Shown here piece after piece: positions 1 to 8,062 of a stretch of DNA of 34,313 nt; the stretch's first letter is position 1, and each line of letters starts with the position of its first letter. Source of the DNA: Aliterella sp. RAGGC_92 (GTDB lineage Bacteria; Cyanobacteriota; Cyanobacteriia; Cyanobacteriales; Chroococcidiopsidaceae); contig JAPJOW010000003.1 of assembly GCA_030826005.1 (NCBI GenBank), positions 1-34,313 on the forward strand. The letters are read 5' to 3'. The notes beneath the pieces were generated by a model. It did not search any database and was not told the DNA's origin. It worked only from the letters and a program-made list of their open reading frames with translations. Position numbers and translations under genes: made by a program.

Positions 1-528
1 CGACTTACTTACTACAAAGGAACTTTAGAAATTGTGAGTCCTTTAGAAGAAGAAAGTGTAAGCGATCGCATTGGTACATTAATCCATGTTTTGACAGAAG
101 AACTTAATCTAAATATCAAAAGCATGGCTGCAACAACATTTAATAAACATGAATTAAAAGTTGGCGCAGAACCCGATAAATGTTAATACATTCAAAATGA
201 GCCTGCGGTTCGGGGAAAAATAGTAAATTTAACAATCGATCCTCCACCCGATTTAGTTTTAGAAGTAGATATCACTCCTACAGATATTAATAAAACCCAA
301 CTGTATCAAGAGATGAAAGTGCCAGAGTTTTGGCGCTATAACGGCAAAGTTTTAACTATTTACCTATTAAACGAGAATCAATACCAAGAATCTGAAACTA
401 GCCCTACTTTTCCCTTATTAACCAAGGCGAAGGTTTACGAATTTTTGGCACAGTGCAATACTCAAGGCGAAACTCAAACAAAGCGCTCTTTTCGTACTTG
501 GGTGCGAGAACAGAAGCGATCGCTATAA
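1..528 (+). pseudogene. Uma2 family (DUF820) nuclease-like gene, 5' end outside window, interrupted by a stop codon
   Basis: Frame 1 reads through from the first base to a TAA at 526-528 except for one TAA at 184-186. The translation before and after the stop is one continuous Uma2 protein. It contains KGTLEIVSP, then VGAEPDKC, the stop, YIQNEPAVRGK, and PPDLVLEVDIT with the acidic PD-(D/E)XK-like residues. It then has the family block LYQEMKVPEFWRYNG. Intact members usually carry a Tyr or Phe at the stop position (family knowledge), so one base change from TAT or TAC explains it. An ATG at 313 could restart a 71-residue fragment, but that lacks the acidic active-site strand. Uma2 genes are numerous in cyanobacteria and often decay. 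A sequencing error is the alternative explanation. Confidence 0.8.
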
Positions 529-557
529 TTTTGGCATAGTTAACTTTTTATTTCCTC

Positions 558-1403
558 ATGTCTGCATCTACTAACCTGTTGAGCGAATATCTCTGTTTTG
601 ACGGTAAAGTTGGCTTTTACAGCCATCAATCCCAAACTTGTAATAGTGAGATGCGTTTTGCTACATACCAGCCTCCGCAAGCCTCATCTCAAAGCGTTCC
701 GGTGCTGTATTTCCTTTCGGGGTTAACTTGTACAGAAGAAAATTTTACAATTAAAGCTGGAGCGCAACGTTTCGCCGCCCAATACGGATTAATGCTAGTT
801 GTCCCCGATACTAGCCCCCGCAATACAGGCATAGAAGGGGAAAATGACGATTGGGATTTTGGTAGTGGTGCGAGTTTCTATGTAAATGCAACAGAAACAC
901 CTTGGAAAGCCAACTATCAAATGTACAGCTATATTGTTGAAGAATTACCCGCTTTAATTGCCGATAATTTTTCGATACGAGCAGACAAACAAGGCATATT
1001 CGGGCATTCTATGGGCGGACACGGGGCGCTAGTGTGTGCTTTAAGAAATCAGGATCTATATAAATCAGTCTCGGCTTTAGCCCCCATTGTTGCCCCTCTA
1101 CGTTCTTCGTGGGTTGATAAAGCTTTTACCAAATACCTCGGAACTAATAGAGAAACTTGGAAAGAGTACGATTCAAGCGAACTTGTACTTACAGCGAACT
1201 ACAAGAAGCCGATTTTAATCGATCAAGGTGCTGCTGACCAGTATATAGACCAACTACAGCCACATTTATTTGAGCAGGCTTGTAAGACTGTCAATCAGCC
1301 GCTAAAATTGCGTTTTCATCCCGGCTACGACCACAGTTATTACTTTATTGCGACTTTTGTTGAGGATCATATTCGCCACCACGCCGCCATTTTGGGCGAG
1401 TAA
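558..1403 (+). CDS. fghA: S-formylglutathione hydrolase (esterase D family)
   Basis: This 281-residue alpha/beta hydrolase cleaves S-formylglutathione to formate and glutathione, the second step of glutathione-dependent formaldehyde detoxification in the cytosol. Its length matches the family (about 275-285). The sequence shows the oxyanion block YFLSGLTCTEENF (51-63) and the nucleophile elbow GHSMGGHGAL with Ser151. Asp227 (GAADQY) and His259 (GYDHSYYF) complete the triad, and the typical DTSPRNTG segment is at 84-91. The ATG at 558 is the natural start. The gene is followed after two bases by the CPCC protein, so the two are probably co-transcribed. No class III alcohol dehydrogenase, the usual partner, is present in the window. 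Confidence 0.93.
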   Translation: MSASTNLLSEYLCFDGKVGFYSHQSQTCNSEMRFATYQPPQASSQSVPVLYFLSGLTCTEENFTIKAGAQRFAAQYGLMLVVPDTSPRNTGIEGENDDWDFGSGASFYVNATETPWKANYQMYSYIVEELPALIADNFSIRADKQGIFGHSMGGHGALVCALRNQDLYKSVSALAPIVAPLRSSWVDKAFTKYLGTNRETWKEYDSSELVLTANYKKPILIDQGAADQYIDQLQPHLFEQACKTVNQPLKLRFHPGYDHSYYFIATFVEDHIRHHAAILGE

Positions 1404-1405
1404 AT

Positions 1406-1648
1406 ATGAATTATCCATGCCCTTGCTGCGGCAATCTAACATTTGCTCAAGAAGTTTGTGGAACATTTGAAATCTGTCCTGTCTGTTTCTGGGAAGATGA
1501 TAGTACCCAAAGTAAAGATCCGAATTACGAAGGTGGAGCTAATGAAATTAGTTTATTGAAAGCAAGAGAAAACTTTGCAAAATTTGGAGCAGTTAAAGAA
1601 GAATTAATGGGCAGGGTTAGAAAGGCATTTTCTGAAGAAACTCCTTAA
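1406..1648 (+). CDS. CPCC family cysteine-rich protein
   Basis: An 80-residue protein with two cysteine knuckles, CPCC at residues 5-8 and CPVC at about 24-27, followed by FWEDD. This is the pattern of the cysteine-rich CPCC family, thought to bind zinc. The rest is a short helical, charged tail (LLKARENFAKFGAVKEE). The molecular role of the family is not known. Some members sit near toxin-immunity loci, but nothing here supports that. The ATG lies two bases after the fghA stop codon, so translational coupling is likely. Confidence 0.8.
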   Translation: MNYPCPCCGNLTFAQEVCGTFEICPVCFWEDDSTQSKDPNYEGGANEISLLKARENFAKFGAVKEELMGRVRKAFSEETP

Positions 1649-1759
1649 CTGATAATTATTTGCGGCTTTTCCACTATCCAGGTTCTCGGCTACAATGGGC
1701 GATCTAAAATAGACTTGTTTCAATTCTGTCTAAGCGATCTGGTTGATTTGTAGACATTT

Positions 1760-2236
1760 TTAGCTTACTAACTGCAAGTGGGCAAGGGGGATGGGAAAAG
1801 ACATTAGCTCCAGCGTTGCCAATTCGCCCTCGATTGCAATAATTGAGAATGGCGACCAGGCTTCTAAATAAGCAATCCTAGCAGGATATTCGGTTAACGT
1901 TACGCGATCGCCCTTTTGAAATAAATCGAGACTTTTTGGTGCTAACGCATTGCAGTAATTAAGGTTTATGTCTATCCAAGCAGATGTTAGTCTCAAATCT
2001 CGACGGATACCCAACTTTTTTAGCGCTGCTTTAACTTGGGCGGTAGTGGATAGTCCCGTGTGACGGAAAACCCAAGCTTGCACTTCCTTGCGGCGAGTGC
2101 GCGACTTGTCGTGGTACTTGGCTTTGCGCTGAGTTACCGATCGCTTTTCGGGGGCAACTTTCTGGGATTGCTGCTCAATATACCGATCTATTTCGACTTG
2201 AGCGATCGCAAAGCTGTTAATTTTGCTAAGATACAT
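1760..2236 (-). CDS. Hypothetical protein with basic N-terminal half
   Basis: I do not recognise this 158-residue protein. Residues about 25-60 are very basic and rich in Lys, Arg and Gln (KRSVTQRKAKYHDKSRTRRK). Next comes a helical stretch resembling a small nucleic-acid-binding helix pair (about 60-80). The C-terminal 50 residues look like beta strands (GDRVTLTEYPARIAYLEAW) of a small barrel. There is no signal peptide or membrane segment. It is divergent from the small RHH-like gene at 2346 with about 110 bp between. The frame is open throughout and contains HIP1 sites like its neighbours, so it looks native. A nucleic-acid-binding role is only an inference from charge. Confidence 0.6.
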   Translation of the reverse strand: MYLSKINSFAIAQVEIDRYIEQQSQKVAPEKRSVTQRKAKYHDKSRTRRKEVQAWVFRHTGLSTTAQVKAALKKLGIRRDLRLTSAWIDINLNYCNALAPKSLDLFQKGDRVTLTEYPARIAYLEAWSPFSIIAIEGELATLELMSFPIPLAHLQLVS

Positions 2237-2345
2237 ACTAATTACCTGTTTAGATGGTAAACAAAATGTTAGGGGAGAGCGGTCAAACTTTGCCCCTAAC
2301 TATTTACATTATTTTAGCACAAATTGCTTGTAAACTTACACTTAT

Positions 2346-2546
2346 ATGCGCGGCAACCCTAATCCTTCACAAAAATTAGCGCCAATGGGTGACAAAGCAA
2401 TGGCTGTGTCACCCTTAGCAGTAAGAGTACCTATCTATATAGACGAATACGTTCGTTCTTTGCCCGATCGCACGGAGTGGCTGCGAAAAGCGATCGCGCG
2501 TCAGATGGAAGAAGACTTGGCGGCAGAGAAGTCAAAACGTGCTTAG
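2346..2546 (+). CDS. Small ribbon-helix-helix-like hypothetical protein
   Basis: A 66-residue protein. Residues 19-60 read as one short beta strand (PLAVRVPIYI), a helix (DEYVRSL), a turn and a second helix (TEWLRKAIARQMEEDL). That is the layout of ribbon-helix-helix DNA-binding proteins and antitoxins. A second possible ATG at 2400 would begin just before the fold. It is divergent from the basic protein ending at 2236. No toxin gene follows directly: the next gene is convergent and begins beyond a repeat-rich spacer. An orphan regulator or antitoxin-like protein fits, with moderate confidence in the fold and low confidence in any function. Confidence 0.55.
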   Translation: MRGNPNPSQKLAPMGDKAMAVSPLAVRVPIYIDEYVRSLPDRTEWLRKAIARQMEEDLAAEKSKRA

Positions 2547-2627
2547 TAGAGGCAATTAGAAAAAAGCATTCACTAACTCTCGCTAGTAAATGCAATTAGG
2601 TTTTGCCAGATGCTGAAAATAAAGCCG

Positions 2628-2672
2628 ATTAGTAAAATGCGATCGCTTACACCAATTAGTAAATGCGATCGC
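2628..2672. repeat. Two near-identical 18-19 bp direct repeats containing HIP1
   Basis: ATTAGTAAAATGCGATCGC (2628-2646) and ATTAGTAAATGCGATCGC (2655-2672) differ by one A and are separated by 8 bases. A weaker relative (CTAGTAAATGC) lies at 2583-2593. They fill the spacer between the RHH-like gene and the convergent amidohydrolase gene. No function is evident. Confidence 0.6.
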
Positions 2673-2680
2673 AATATATC

Positions 2681-4078
2681 TTACTTAGTTACAGCAGGCG
2701 AGGATGTTAAGTAGCTAGGCAATGAGTTTTGTAAGGTTTTGCCATATAGCGCCAAAGCATTACCACCCAATAATAATTCCAAGTGATCGCGGTCATAATT
2801 GGTCACTTCTGCCGCGTCTTTAACGCAGTTGTGCAATACTCCATCCCAATGTCCGTAGTCTCCAGAGAAACAAGTTAAGTGCTTGCCAATTTCTCCCATA
2901 GCTACCGGAAGATAAGCGGGGCCTGGATCGTCGGATTCAAAGGAGGTATAAATTTGTCCGCGCTGAAAATACTCCATCGGATCGCGGTGGCGTAAGTCGT
3001 AGTGTTCGTACAAGCTTTCGTCATTGATTTTTGCCGGATCGTGTTGGGCATTCCACAACAAGTCAAACATATTTTTAGCTTGACTAATTAAGTTGAAATT
3101 GTTGCTAGTGCCTCGCTCTTGCACCATTAGCTTTGTAAATTCCATCAGCGAAGGGCGGTAAGGCTTCTTAGGATCGAAGTCTCGAATTCGTTTTTCCCAA
3201 TGTTCGTGGAAAGCGTGAGCCAAGTCTGGCAACCAGCCGCAACCACCTTCTAAAAAGCCTACGCGCAAAGTGGGGAATTGTTCAAACGCGCCATCAAAAA
3301 CCATCCGCGCTAAGGCGAGTTGTTGCTGATTTCTTTGGACAAAAATATGGGTAAGTACAAAAGTTTCCGTATAGTCGGAAATTCCCCCCACCATATACGA
3401 ACCCGGCCCGCCATGAATACCCAAGGCAATATCTAAATCTACCGCCGCTTGCAAAATGGGGCGAAAATCTGGATGGCTGATAGTTTTGCAACTACGAATT
3501 TCGGGGAAAGCGTCGGGGGCTTTGGGGTGCGGAATCGGCATATTAGGCGCAACCGCCACGCTAATCATGCCTAATTCGTTGATACAACGTTGCATTTCCG
3601 CAACGGCTTCGTTGACATCTTGCAGAGGTAAAACACCAATCGGCTTAAGCCTGTTATCGTAGCCTCTACAATCGTCCGCTATGTAGCTGTTGTAAGCGCG
3701 ACATAGAGCGATCGCAAAGTCTTTATCTAAAATACTCGAAAATACTAAGTTGAGCGTACCGTAAATCACATGAACATCAACGCCTTCGGTGTCCATGTGT
3801 TCGATCCGCACGCGGTTAAACATTGCCCCTAGCGTTGTATCGGGGTGTAAGTTGCGAAAACCGCCTTTTCCCAAGCCTTGAGGCTGCGGAAACATCCGCA
3901 TATAATCATTTTTACCCGTTGCTGGATTAAAGTCTACAATCCTTGCCCTTTGGTCGCCTAGACTATCGATCGCAAGTCCAATGCGATCGCGATATTCTGG
4001 CTCTAAATACTCTCTCAATACCAATGGATTTTCTAACTTATGGGCATCGGCATCAATGACTTTTAAACCCTGATACAT
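2681..4078 (-). CDS. Amidohydrolase family protein (Amidohydro_2, TIM-barrel)
   Basis: A 465-residue metal-dependent hydrolase or decarboxylase of the amidohydrolase-2 (ACMSD-like) group. It starts with the metal-binding strand VIDADAH (Asp11, His13). Later come a central His in LGIHGGPG, the FLEGGCGWLPDLAHAFHEHW block typical of this branch, and a late Asp in CFSGDYGHWDG. Relatives include decarboxylases of aromatic acids and uncharacterised hydrolases found with oxygenases; the substrate cannot be read from the sequence. It is on the same strand as the DUF962 and hydroxylase genes, 102 bp after DUF962, and may be the last gene of that transcript. Its place beside a Rieske oxygenase island suggests a role in turnover of the same compound, but this is inference. 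Confidence 0.8.
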   Translation of the reverse strand: MYQGLKVIDADAHKLENPLVLREYLEPEYRDRIGLAIDSLGDQRARIVDFNPATGKNDYMRMFPQPQGLGKGGFRNLHPDTTLGAMFNRVRIEHMDTEGVDVHVIYGTLNLVFSSILDKDFAIALCRAYNSYIADDCRGYDNRLKPIGVLPLQDVNEAVAEMQRCINELGMISVAVAPNMPIPHPKAPDAFPEIRSCKTISHPDFRPILQAAVDLDIALGIHGGPGSYMVGGISDYTETFVLTHIFVQRNQQQLALARMVFDGAFEQFPTLRVGFLEGGCGWLPDLAHAFHEHWEKRIRDFDPKKPYRPSLMEFTKLMVQERGTSNNFNLISQAKNMFDLLWNAQHDPAKINDESLYEHYDLRHRDPMEYFQRGQIYTSFESDDPGPAYLPVAMGEIGKHLTCFSGDYGHWDGVLHNCVKDAAEVTNYDRDHLELLLGGNALALYGKTLQNSLPSYLTSSPAVTK

Positions 4079-4180
4079 GAATTGTCCTCAAAGTCAATAG
4101 ATAATTTTTTTCTGAAGCACTCGGTTTAATGTAGCGAAAACGAGCGGTATTAGCTAGTTTTTTTGCTGACAAATTTAAAC

Positions 4181-4498
4181 TTACGCAGTTTTTTGTTGTA
4201 AATATTGCCAAACTTGACGCAAACCAAACCAACGTTGAAACGACCACATCAAGGAAGTGGGAATAGTTACCCATACTGGATACTTAGCAAAAGCGGGTTG
4301 ATTTTTTTCAAAAATAAAGTGTCCGCCAATTGCTAAAACTTGAGTTAAAACTAAGCAAACCACCGTCAGTCGCCAATCGTAAAATAAAACGAAGGGAGAA
4401 GCGATCGCGAGAATATTCGTAATATGGTGCAAAAGCTGATTAATTGGGTGCTGGTGACACTGGGCAAAATAAACTTTAGCTTCTTGAAAATAAGTCAA
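4181..4498 (-). CDS. DUF962 / Mpo1-like membrane protein
   Basis: A 105-residue membrane protein of the DUF962 (YGL010W/Mpo1) family. It shows the family start with YFAQCHQHPINQLLHHI, where His17, Asn20 and His24 form the conserved H..N...H pattern. Two hydrophobic segments follow (about 28-40 and 44-60), then GGHFIFEKNQPA with His60. Yeast Mpo1 is an iron-dependent dioxygenase that removes one carbon from 2-hydroxy fatty acids during phytosphingosine breakdown (established for yeast). Bacterial members are uncharacterised. The gene lies 26 bp after the fatty-acid-hydroxylase-type gene on the same strand. That pairing would fit one enzyme making and the other oxidising 2-hydroxy acyl chains. 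Confidence 0.75.
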   Translation of the reverse strand: MTYFQEAKVYFAQCHQHPINQLLHHITNILAIASPFVLFYDWRLTVVCLVLTQVLAIGGHFIFEKNQPAFAKYPVWVTIPTSLMWSFQRWFGLRQVWQYLQQKTA

Positions 4499-4524
4499 AA
4501 TAATTCTCCTAGTTAGTTGCTAAT

Positions 4525-5028
4525 TTACCACCACCGCAGTTGCAGTAAACTCCGTTCTGGCTGATTTATTTCTTCCTCAGTTAGCCAATCTACCAGCTTG
4601 TAAGTGCCAAAAACTTTATCCCACCAATCTACCGCCAAACCAAAATTGTGATGCCACATTCCGTACTTATGATGGACGTAGTGGACAGGCATTTTCATCC
4701 AAAAACACTTAGTGGGGTTTTCGTGTTGGAGTTGGTGAGCGTAAGCTGAAAAAGCCGCGTAAGTTATCCCACCCAAAAGCCAGCCAAGTCCAACAATCCA
4801 AGAGTAGAGGAACAAAGCAACTATGACAGCAATCCCTCCTTGGACGTAATCGCGAAATTCCCATAACACACCTTGTCCAGTGTTAGTGCGATGATGTTCT
4901 AGGTGTCTTTCGCCGACTTTTTTGGAGACGTGCATTAAGCGGTGCATCCAATACTCTACTAAACTTGCCAAAATAAAAGCTACAGCAAAACAAGAAGTCG
5001 CGAGTATGATATTTTGCGTTTCTAGCAT
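4525..5028 (-). CDS. Fatty acid hydroxylase / sterol desaturase family di-iron membrane enzyme
   Basis: A 167-residue membrane enzyme with the histidine clusters of the fatty acid hydroxylase superfamily. These are HRLMH (29-33), HLEHH (42-46), HQLQH (98-102), HYVHH (116-120) and WHHNFG (125-130). Hydrophobic helices lie at about 7-25, 64-80 and 82-96. The histidines bind two irons that hydroxylate lipid chains or carotenoid rings in the membrane. It is shorter than most eukaryotic members and lacks the cytochrome b5 domain. It heads a minus-strand operon with the DUF962 gene and is divergent from the GH3-type gene with 72 bp between, so a shared promoter region is likely. Beta-carotene hydroxylase-like activity is the main alternative to lipid hydroxylation. 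Confidence 0.82.
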   Translation of the reverse strand: MLETQNIILATSCFAVAFILASLVEYWMHRLMHVSKKVGERHLEHHRTNTGQGVLWEFRDYVQGGIAVIVALFLYSWIVGLGWLLGGITYAAFSAYAHQLQHENPTKCFWMKMPVHYVHHKYGMWHHNFGLAVDWWDKVFGTYKLVDWLTEEEINQPERSLLQLRWW

Positions 5029-5100
5029 AAATCCTCCTACACCCCTAGATTAGGCTTTATCGATTTTTAATACAATTAGGCTAATTTTTGCAACCTCTCA

Positions 5101-6774
5101 ATGGCAAATTTCTTACTTCCACTGCTAACTACTGTAGCTACTCAAGTTAAAAATAACTTTATCCAAAAAACTCGGCATACTAGCGCCGTCCAAGAGCAGT
5201 TTTTGCTTAGTTTACTCTCTGCTTATCAAAATACCGAACTCGGACGCAGTTACAAAATCGGCGAAATCAAAACCATTGACCAGTTTAGAAATCGCGTTCC
5301 CGTTTTACCTTATAGCAGCTACGAGCCATTGTGCGATCGCATTGCCAAAGGCGAACAAAATATTCTCACAAGCGACCCCGTAGTTTATCTCAATCTTACT
5401 AGCGGTTCTACCAGCAAAAAAAAGCTAGTTCCCGTTACCAAACGCTTTCAAAACTCTTTGCGCCAAGCAAATCTTACAAGTATCGGCTTTTTAAACGCAG
5501 CCTTGAAGTCCCAAAATAGAAAATTTGGCAAACTTCTCGCCACTAACTCCGTCCAGCTATTAGGCACAACTAGCGGCGGTATTGACTACGGGCCTGCCAG
5601 CGTGGGAGTTTTACGCATGGGCAAGTTTGTCTACGAACAATTATTTGCTCACCCCTACGAAACTTTGCAACCAGAAGATAGTTTAGCGCGGCACTATATT
5701 TGCTTGTTATTTGCTTTGAATAATGCCGATTTACGCGGAATTGGCGCAAATTTCCCGATGTTAGTATTGCGAATTTGCAACTATTTAGAGCTTTACGCCC
5801 AAGATTTAATTAAAGACTTAGAAACTGGACAAATTGCAAGCTGGTTAAAATTAGAGCCAGAAGTTAGAGCGATTATAGAGCGACAAGCGATCGCTAATCC
5901 TCGTCGCGCCCAACAATTACGGGAAATATACAAGTCTTTTGGCACTTTAACCCCAAAACTTGCTTGGTCTAATTTATCTTTTGTCGCTACGGCGCGGGGT
6001 GGTACGTCTGACTTTTACTTCGAGCGTTTTTCTAACTACTTTGGCGATACACCAGGTTTTGGAGCGGTTTATTCCTCCGCCGAAGGTACGTTTAGCATTA
6101 ACCACGATCTCAATACCGATGGTAGTATTTTAGCGATTGAAAGCGGCTTTTTTGAATTTGTCCCCCAACACCAATGGGAAGCTACTCATCCTCAAACCTT
6201 ACTAGCAAGCGAAGTTAAGCCGGGAGAACTTTACCGCATTTTAGTCACAAACTACAGTGGTTTTTACCGCTACGATATTGGCGACGTGGTAGAAGTTGTA
6301 GGTTTTTACGAGCAAGCGCCGTTGCTCGTGTTTCGCTATCGTCGCGGCGGGTTGCTTTCCTCCACAACAGAAAAAACTACTGAGTTTCACGTAACCCAAG
6401 TAATGCAGGCTTTACAGCAAAAATTTTCTGTGTTTTTAGAAGACTTTTGTATTACTTTAGCCGACGATACAATTCCGCCTACTTACCTTGTCAATATTGA
6501 ACTTACGCCGGGGGAAGTTTTAGAAGATTATTTAGGCTTTTTAACGGCTTTCGATCTTTTGCTCAAAGAAACTCATACCTCTTACGCAATTAAACGCCCC
6601 GATGCTATCCCCCATCCACGCCTGCGAGTGCTTGCGCCGGGAAGCTTTGCAATTGTTCGTCAGCGTCAGTTACTTAAAGGTATTCCCGATTCTCAGCTAA
6701 AGTTTCCTCATATTAGCGAAGATCGCAATTTTTTGTCGGGACTGCAAGTAATTCAAGAAATTAGAATTAACTAA
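5101..6774 (+). CDS. GH3 family acyl-adenylating enzyme
   Basis: A 557-residue member of the GH3 branch of the ANL adenylate-forming superfamily. It has three ATP/AMP motifs: LTSGSTSKKKLVP (99-111), YSSAEGTFSIN (about 325-335) and FYRYDIGDVVEVVG (about 393-406). Plant GH3 enzymes activate jasmonate or auxin and join them to amino acids. Bacterial members are mostly uncharacterised, and several sit in lipid or natural-product clusters. Here it could activate a fatty acid for the alpha-oxoamine synthase or acyltransferase downstream, in the place where Caulobacter uses an acyl-ACP synthetase. Its stop codon overlaps by four bases the stop of the convergent MFS gene. Substrate is unknown; family assignment is firm. 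Confidence 0.88.
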   Translation: MANFLLPLLTTVATQVKNNFIQKTRHTSAVQEQFLLSLLSAYQNTELGRSYKIGEIKTIDQFRNRVPVLPYSSYEPLCDRIAKGEQNILTSDPVVYLNLTSGSTSKKKLVPVTKRFQNSLRQANLTSIGFLNAALKSQNRKFGKLLATNSVQLLGTTSGGIDYGPASVGVLRMGKFVYEQLFAHPYETLQPEDSLARHYICLLFALNNADLRGIGANFPMLVLRICNYLELYAQDLIKDLETGQIASWLKLEPEVRAIIERQAIANPRRAQQLREIYKSFGTLTPKLAWSNLSFVATARGGTSDFYFERFSNYFGDTPGFGAVYSSAEGTFSINHDLNTDGSILAIESGFFEFVPQHQWEATHPQTLLASEVKPGELYRILVTNYSGFYRYDIGDVVEVVGFYEQAPLLVFRYRRGGLLSSTTEKTTEFHVTQVMQALQQKFSVFLEDFCITLADDTIPPTYLVNIELTPGEVLEDYLGFLTAFDLLLKETHTSYAIKRPDAIPHPRLRVLAPGSFAIVRQRQLLKGIPDSQLKFPHISEDRNFLSGLQVIQEIRIN

Positions 6775-7955
6775 CTATCTTGACTTAGCAGTATCAAAAC
6801 TCCCGCCACAATCGCCACCACCGCCGCACCATAAAAAACCGTCTCCAATCCGCCATAATCGAGCATTGGTTTCAGGATAATGGGAGACAAAAACTGTCCC
6901 AAAAAACCCGCCCCCGTACCCGCAGCTAAGACGCTTGAGCGTAAATTAGGAGTGGCAAGATTTGCTAAAGCGCTGTAAACATTAGGTAACACAATGCCAA
7001 ACCCGACCCCAAAAGCGATCGCCGTTAAGATAATTGCATTAAGTTGGTGTAATAAAGGGATGGTAATCAAGGTTATAGCCATTAACGTACAACCAAAAGC
7101 GATCGCTTTTGGCAGACCTAATTTTTGTGCCAGCCATTTACTACCAAAAGCTGAAACAACTGCCGCTCCAATGGCTCTTGATGCTAATACAACACCGTTT
7201 AAGACTGCTCCCGCCCCAATAGTAGCTTTGAGGTAAAGCGGGGCGTAAATTACTACGGCATACATAGCAACAGACACCAAAACCAAAGTAAGTAACAACC
7301 ATAAAGTTTTCGGTTGTCCCAAAACTTGGCTTAATTGATAGTTTTTTTCCGTTGCTGGGGCAGGCTTTTTGTCTTCTGACAATAGCGTACTTACTAGCAG
7401 TGCTAAAGGCAAACCCAAAGCATAAAGATAAAAAGCATATTGCCAGTGATGAGAACCTACCCAGCCGCCCAGAAGTGGAAACAAAATTCCAGTAATTGTC
7501 AAGGTGCTAGTAGCATAGCCCAGGGCTAGACTCCTCGCTTCTCCTTCATACTTACTTCCCAATAGTCCCAAACTCGCCGCCGCAATTCCACCACTAGCTG
7601 CGCCAATCAAGCCCCGCGTCAGTAATAAAGGTAAAAAACTTGACGCAAAAGCCCCCGCGACCCCACTCGCCGCGTAGCAAATCAGCGAGACAACTAATAC
7701 CTTCACTCTGCCTAGGCGATCTGCCAAAATACCTAAAGGAGGACTAAATAAAGCCAGAGTCAAACAATGCAAACTGACTAAGTTAGCTGCCAACCCCGGA
7801 TCGAGTTGGAGTTGTTGTACTATATCGGGTAGAACCGGGGCAACTACACCCCCTGCCATAGTAGTTAAAGAACCAGATGCTAAAAGTATTAATAACTTAG
7901 GATCGCTTAGTTTCAAAAAATTATCGTTCGTTTTATTTACAGTCAAAGTAGGCAT
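6771..7955 (-). CDS. MFS transporter
   Basis: A 394-residue major facilitator superfamily protein with about 12 hydrophobic segments. It shows the loop 2-3 signature (GILADRLGRVKVLV) and the segment RGLIGAASGGIAAASLGLLG typical of proton-driven drug or metabolite exporters. It lies in antisense between the GH3-type gene and the Rieske gene, and its stop overlaps the GH3 stop by four bases. The intergenic stretch 7956-8062 probably holds divergent promoters for this gene and the Rieske gene. Export of a product or intermediate of the surrounding island is plausible but unproven. The sequence does not show the substrate. Confidence 0.85.
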   Translation of the reverse strand: MPTLTVNKTNDNFLKLSDPKLLILLASGSLTTMAGGVVAPVLPDIVQQLQLDPGLAANLVSLHCLTLALFSPPLGILADRLGRVKVLVVSLICYAASGVAGAFASSFLPLLLTRGLIGAASGGIAAASLGLLGSKYEGEARSLALGYATSTLTITGILFPLLGGWVGSHHWQYAFYLYALGLPLALLVSTLLSEDKKPAPATEKNYQLSQVLGQPKTLWLLLTLVLVSVAMYAVVIYAPLYLKATIGAGAVLNGVVLASRAIGAAVVSAFGSKWLAQKLGLPKAIAFGCTLMAITLITIPLLHQLNAIILTAIAFGVGFGIVLPNVYSALANLATPNLRSSVLAAGTGAGFLGQFLSPIILKPMLDYGGLETVFYGAAVVAIVAGVLILLSQDS

Positions 7956-8062
7956 ATAAATTTACACCACGCCAAAAAATCTTACTGGCTTTTCAATCTA
8001 TTTTTGACTAGAAAAAACAATAAAGCCAAATTTCGTCATAGAAGTTGTCAACAAAACTGAGA

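Noticed and set aside
2060..2260. 66-residue plus-strand frame opposite the basic hypothetical protein
   Set aside because: It is hydrophobic by chance of reading the complement of a Lys/Arg-rich gene and has no start-site support.
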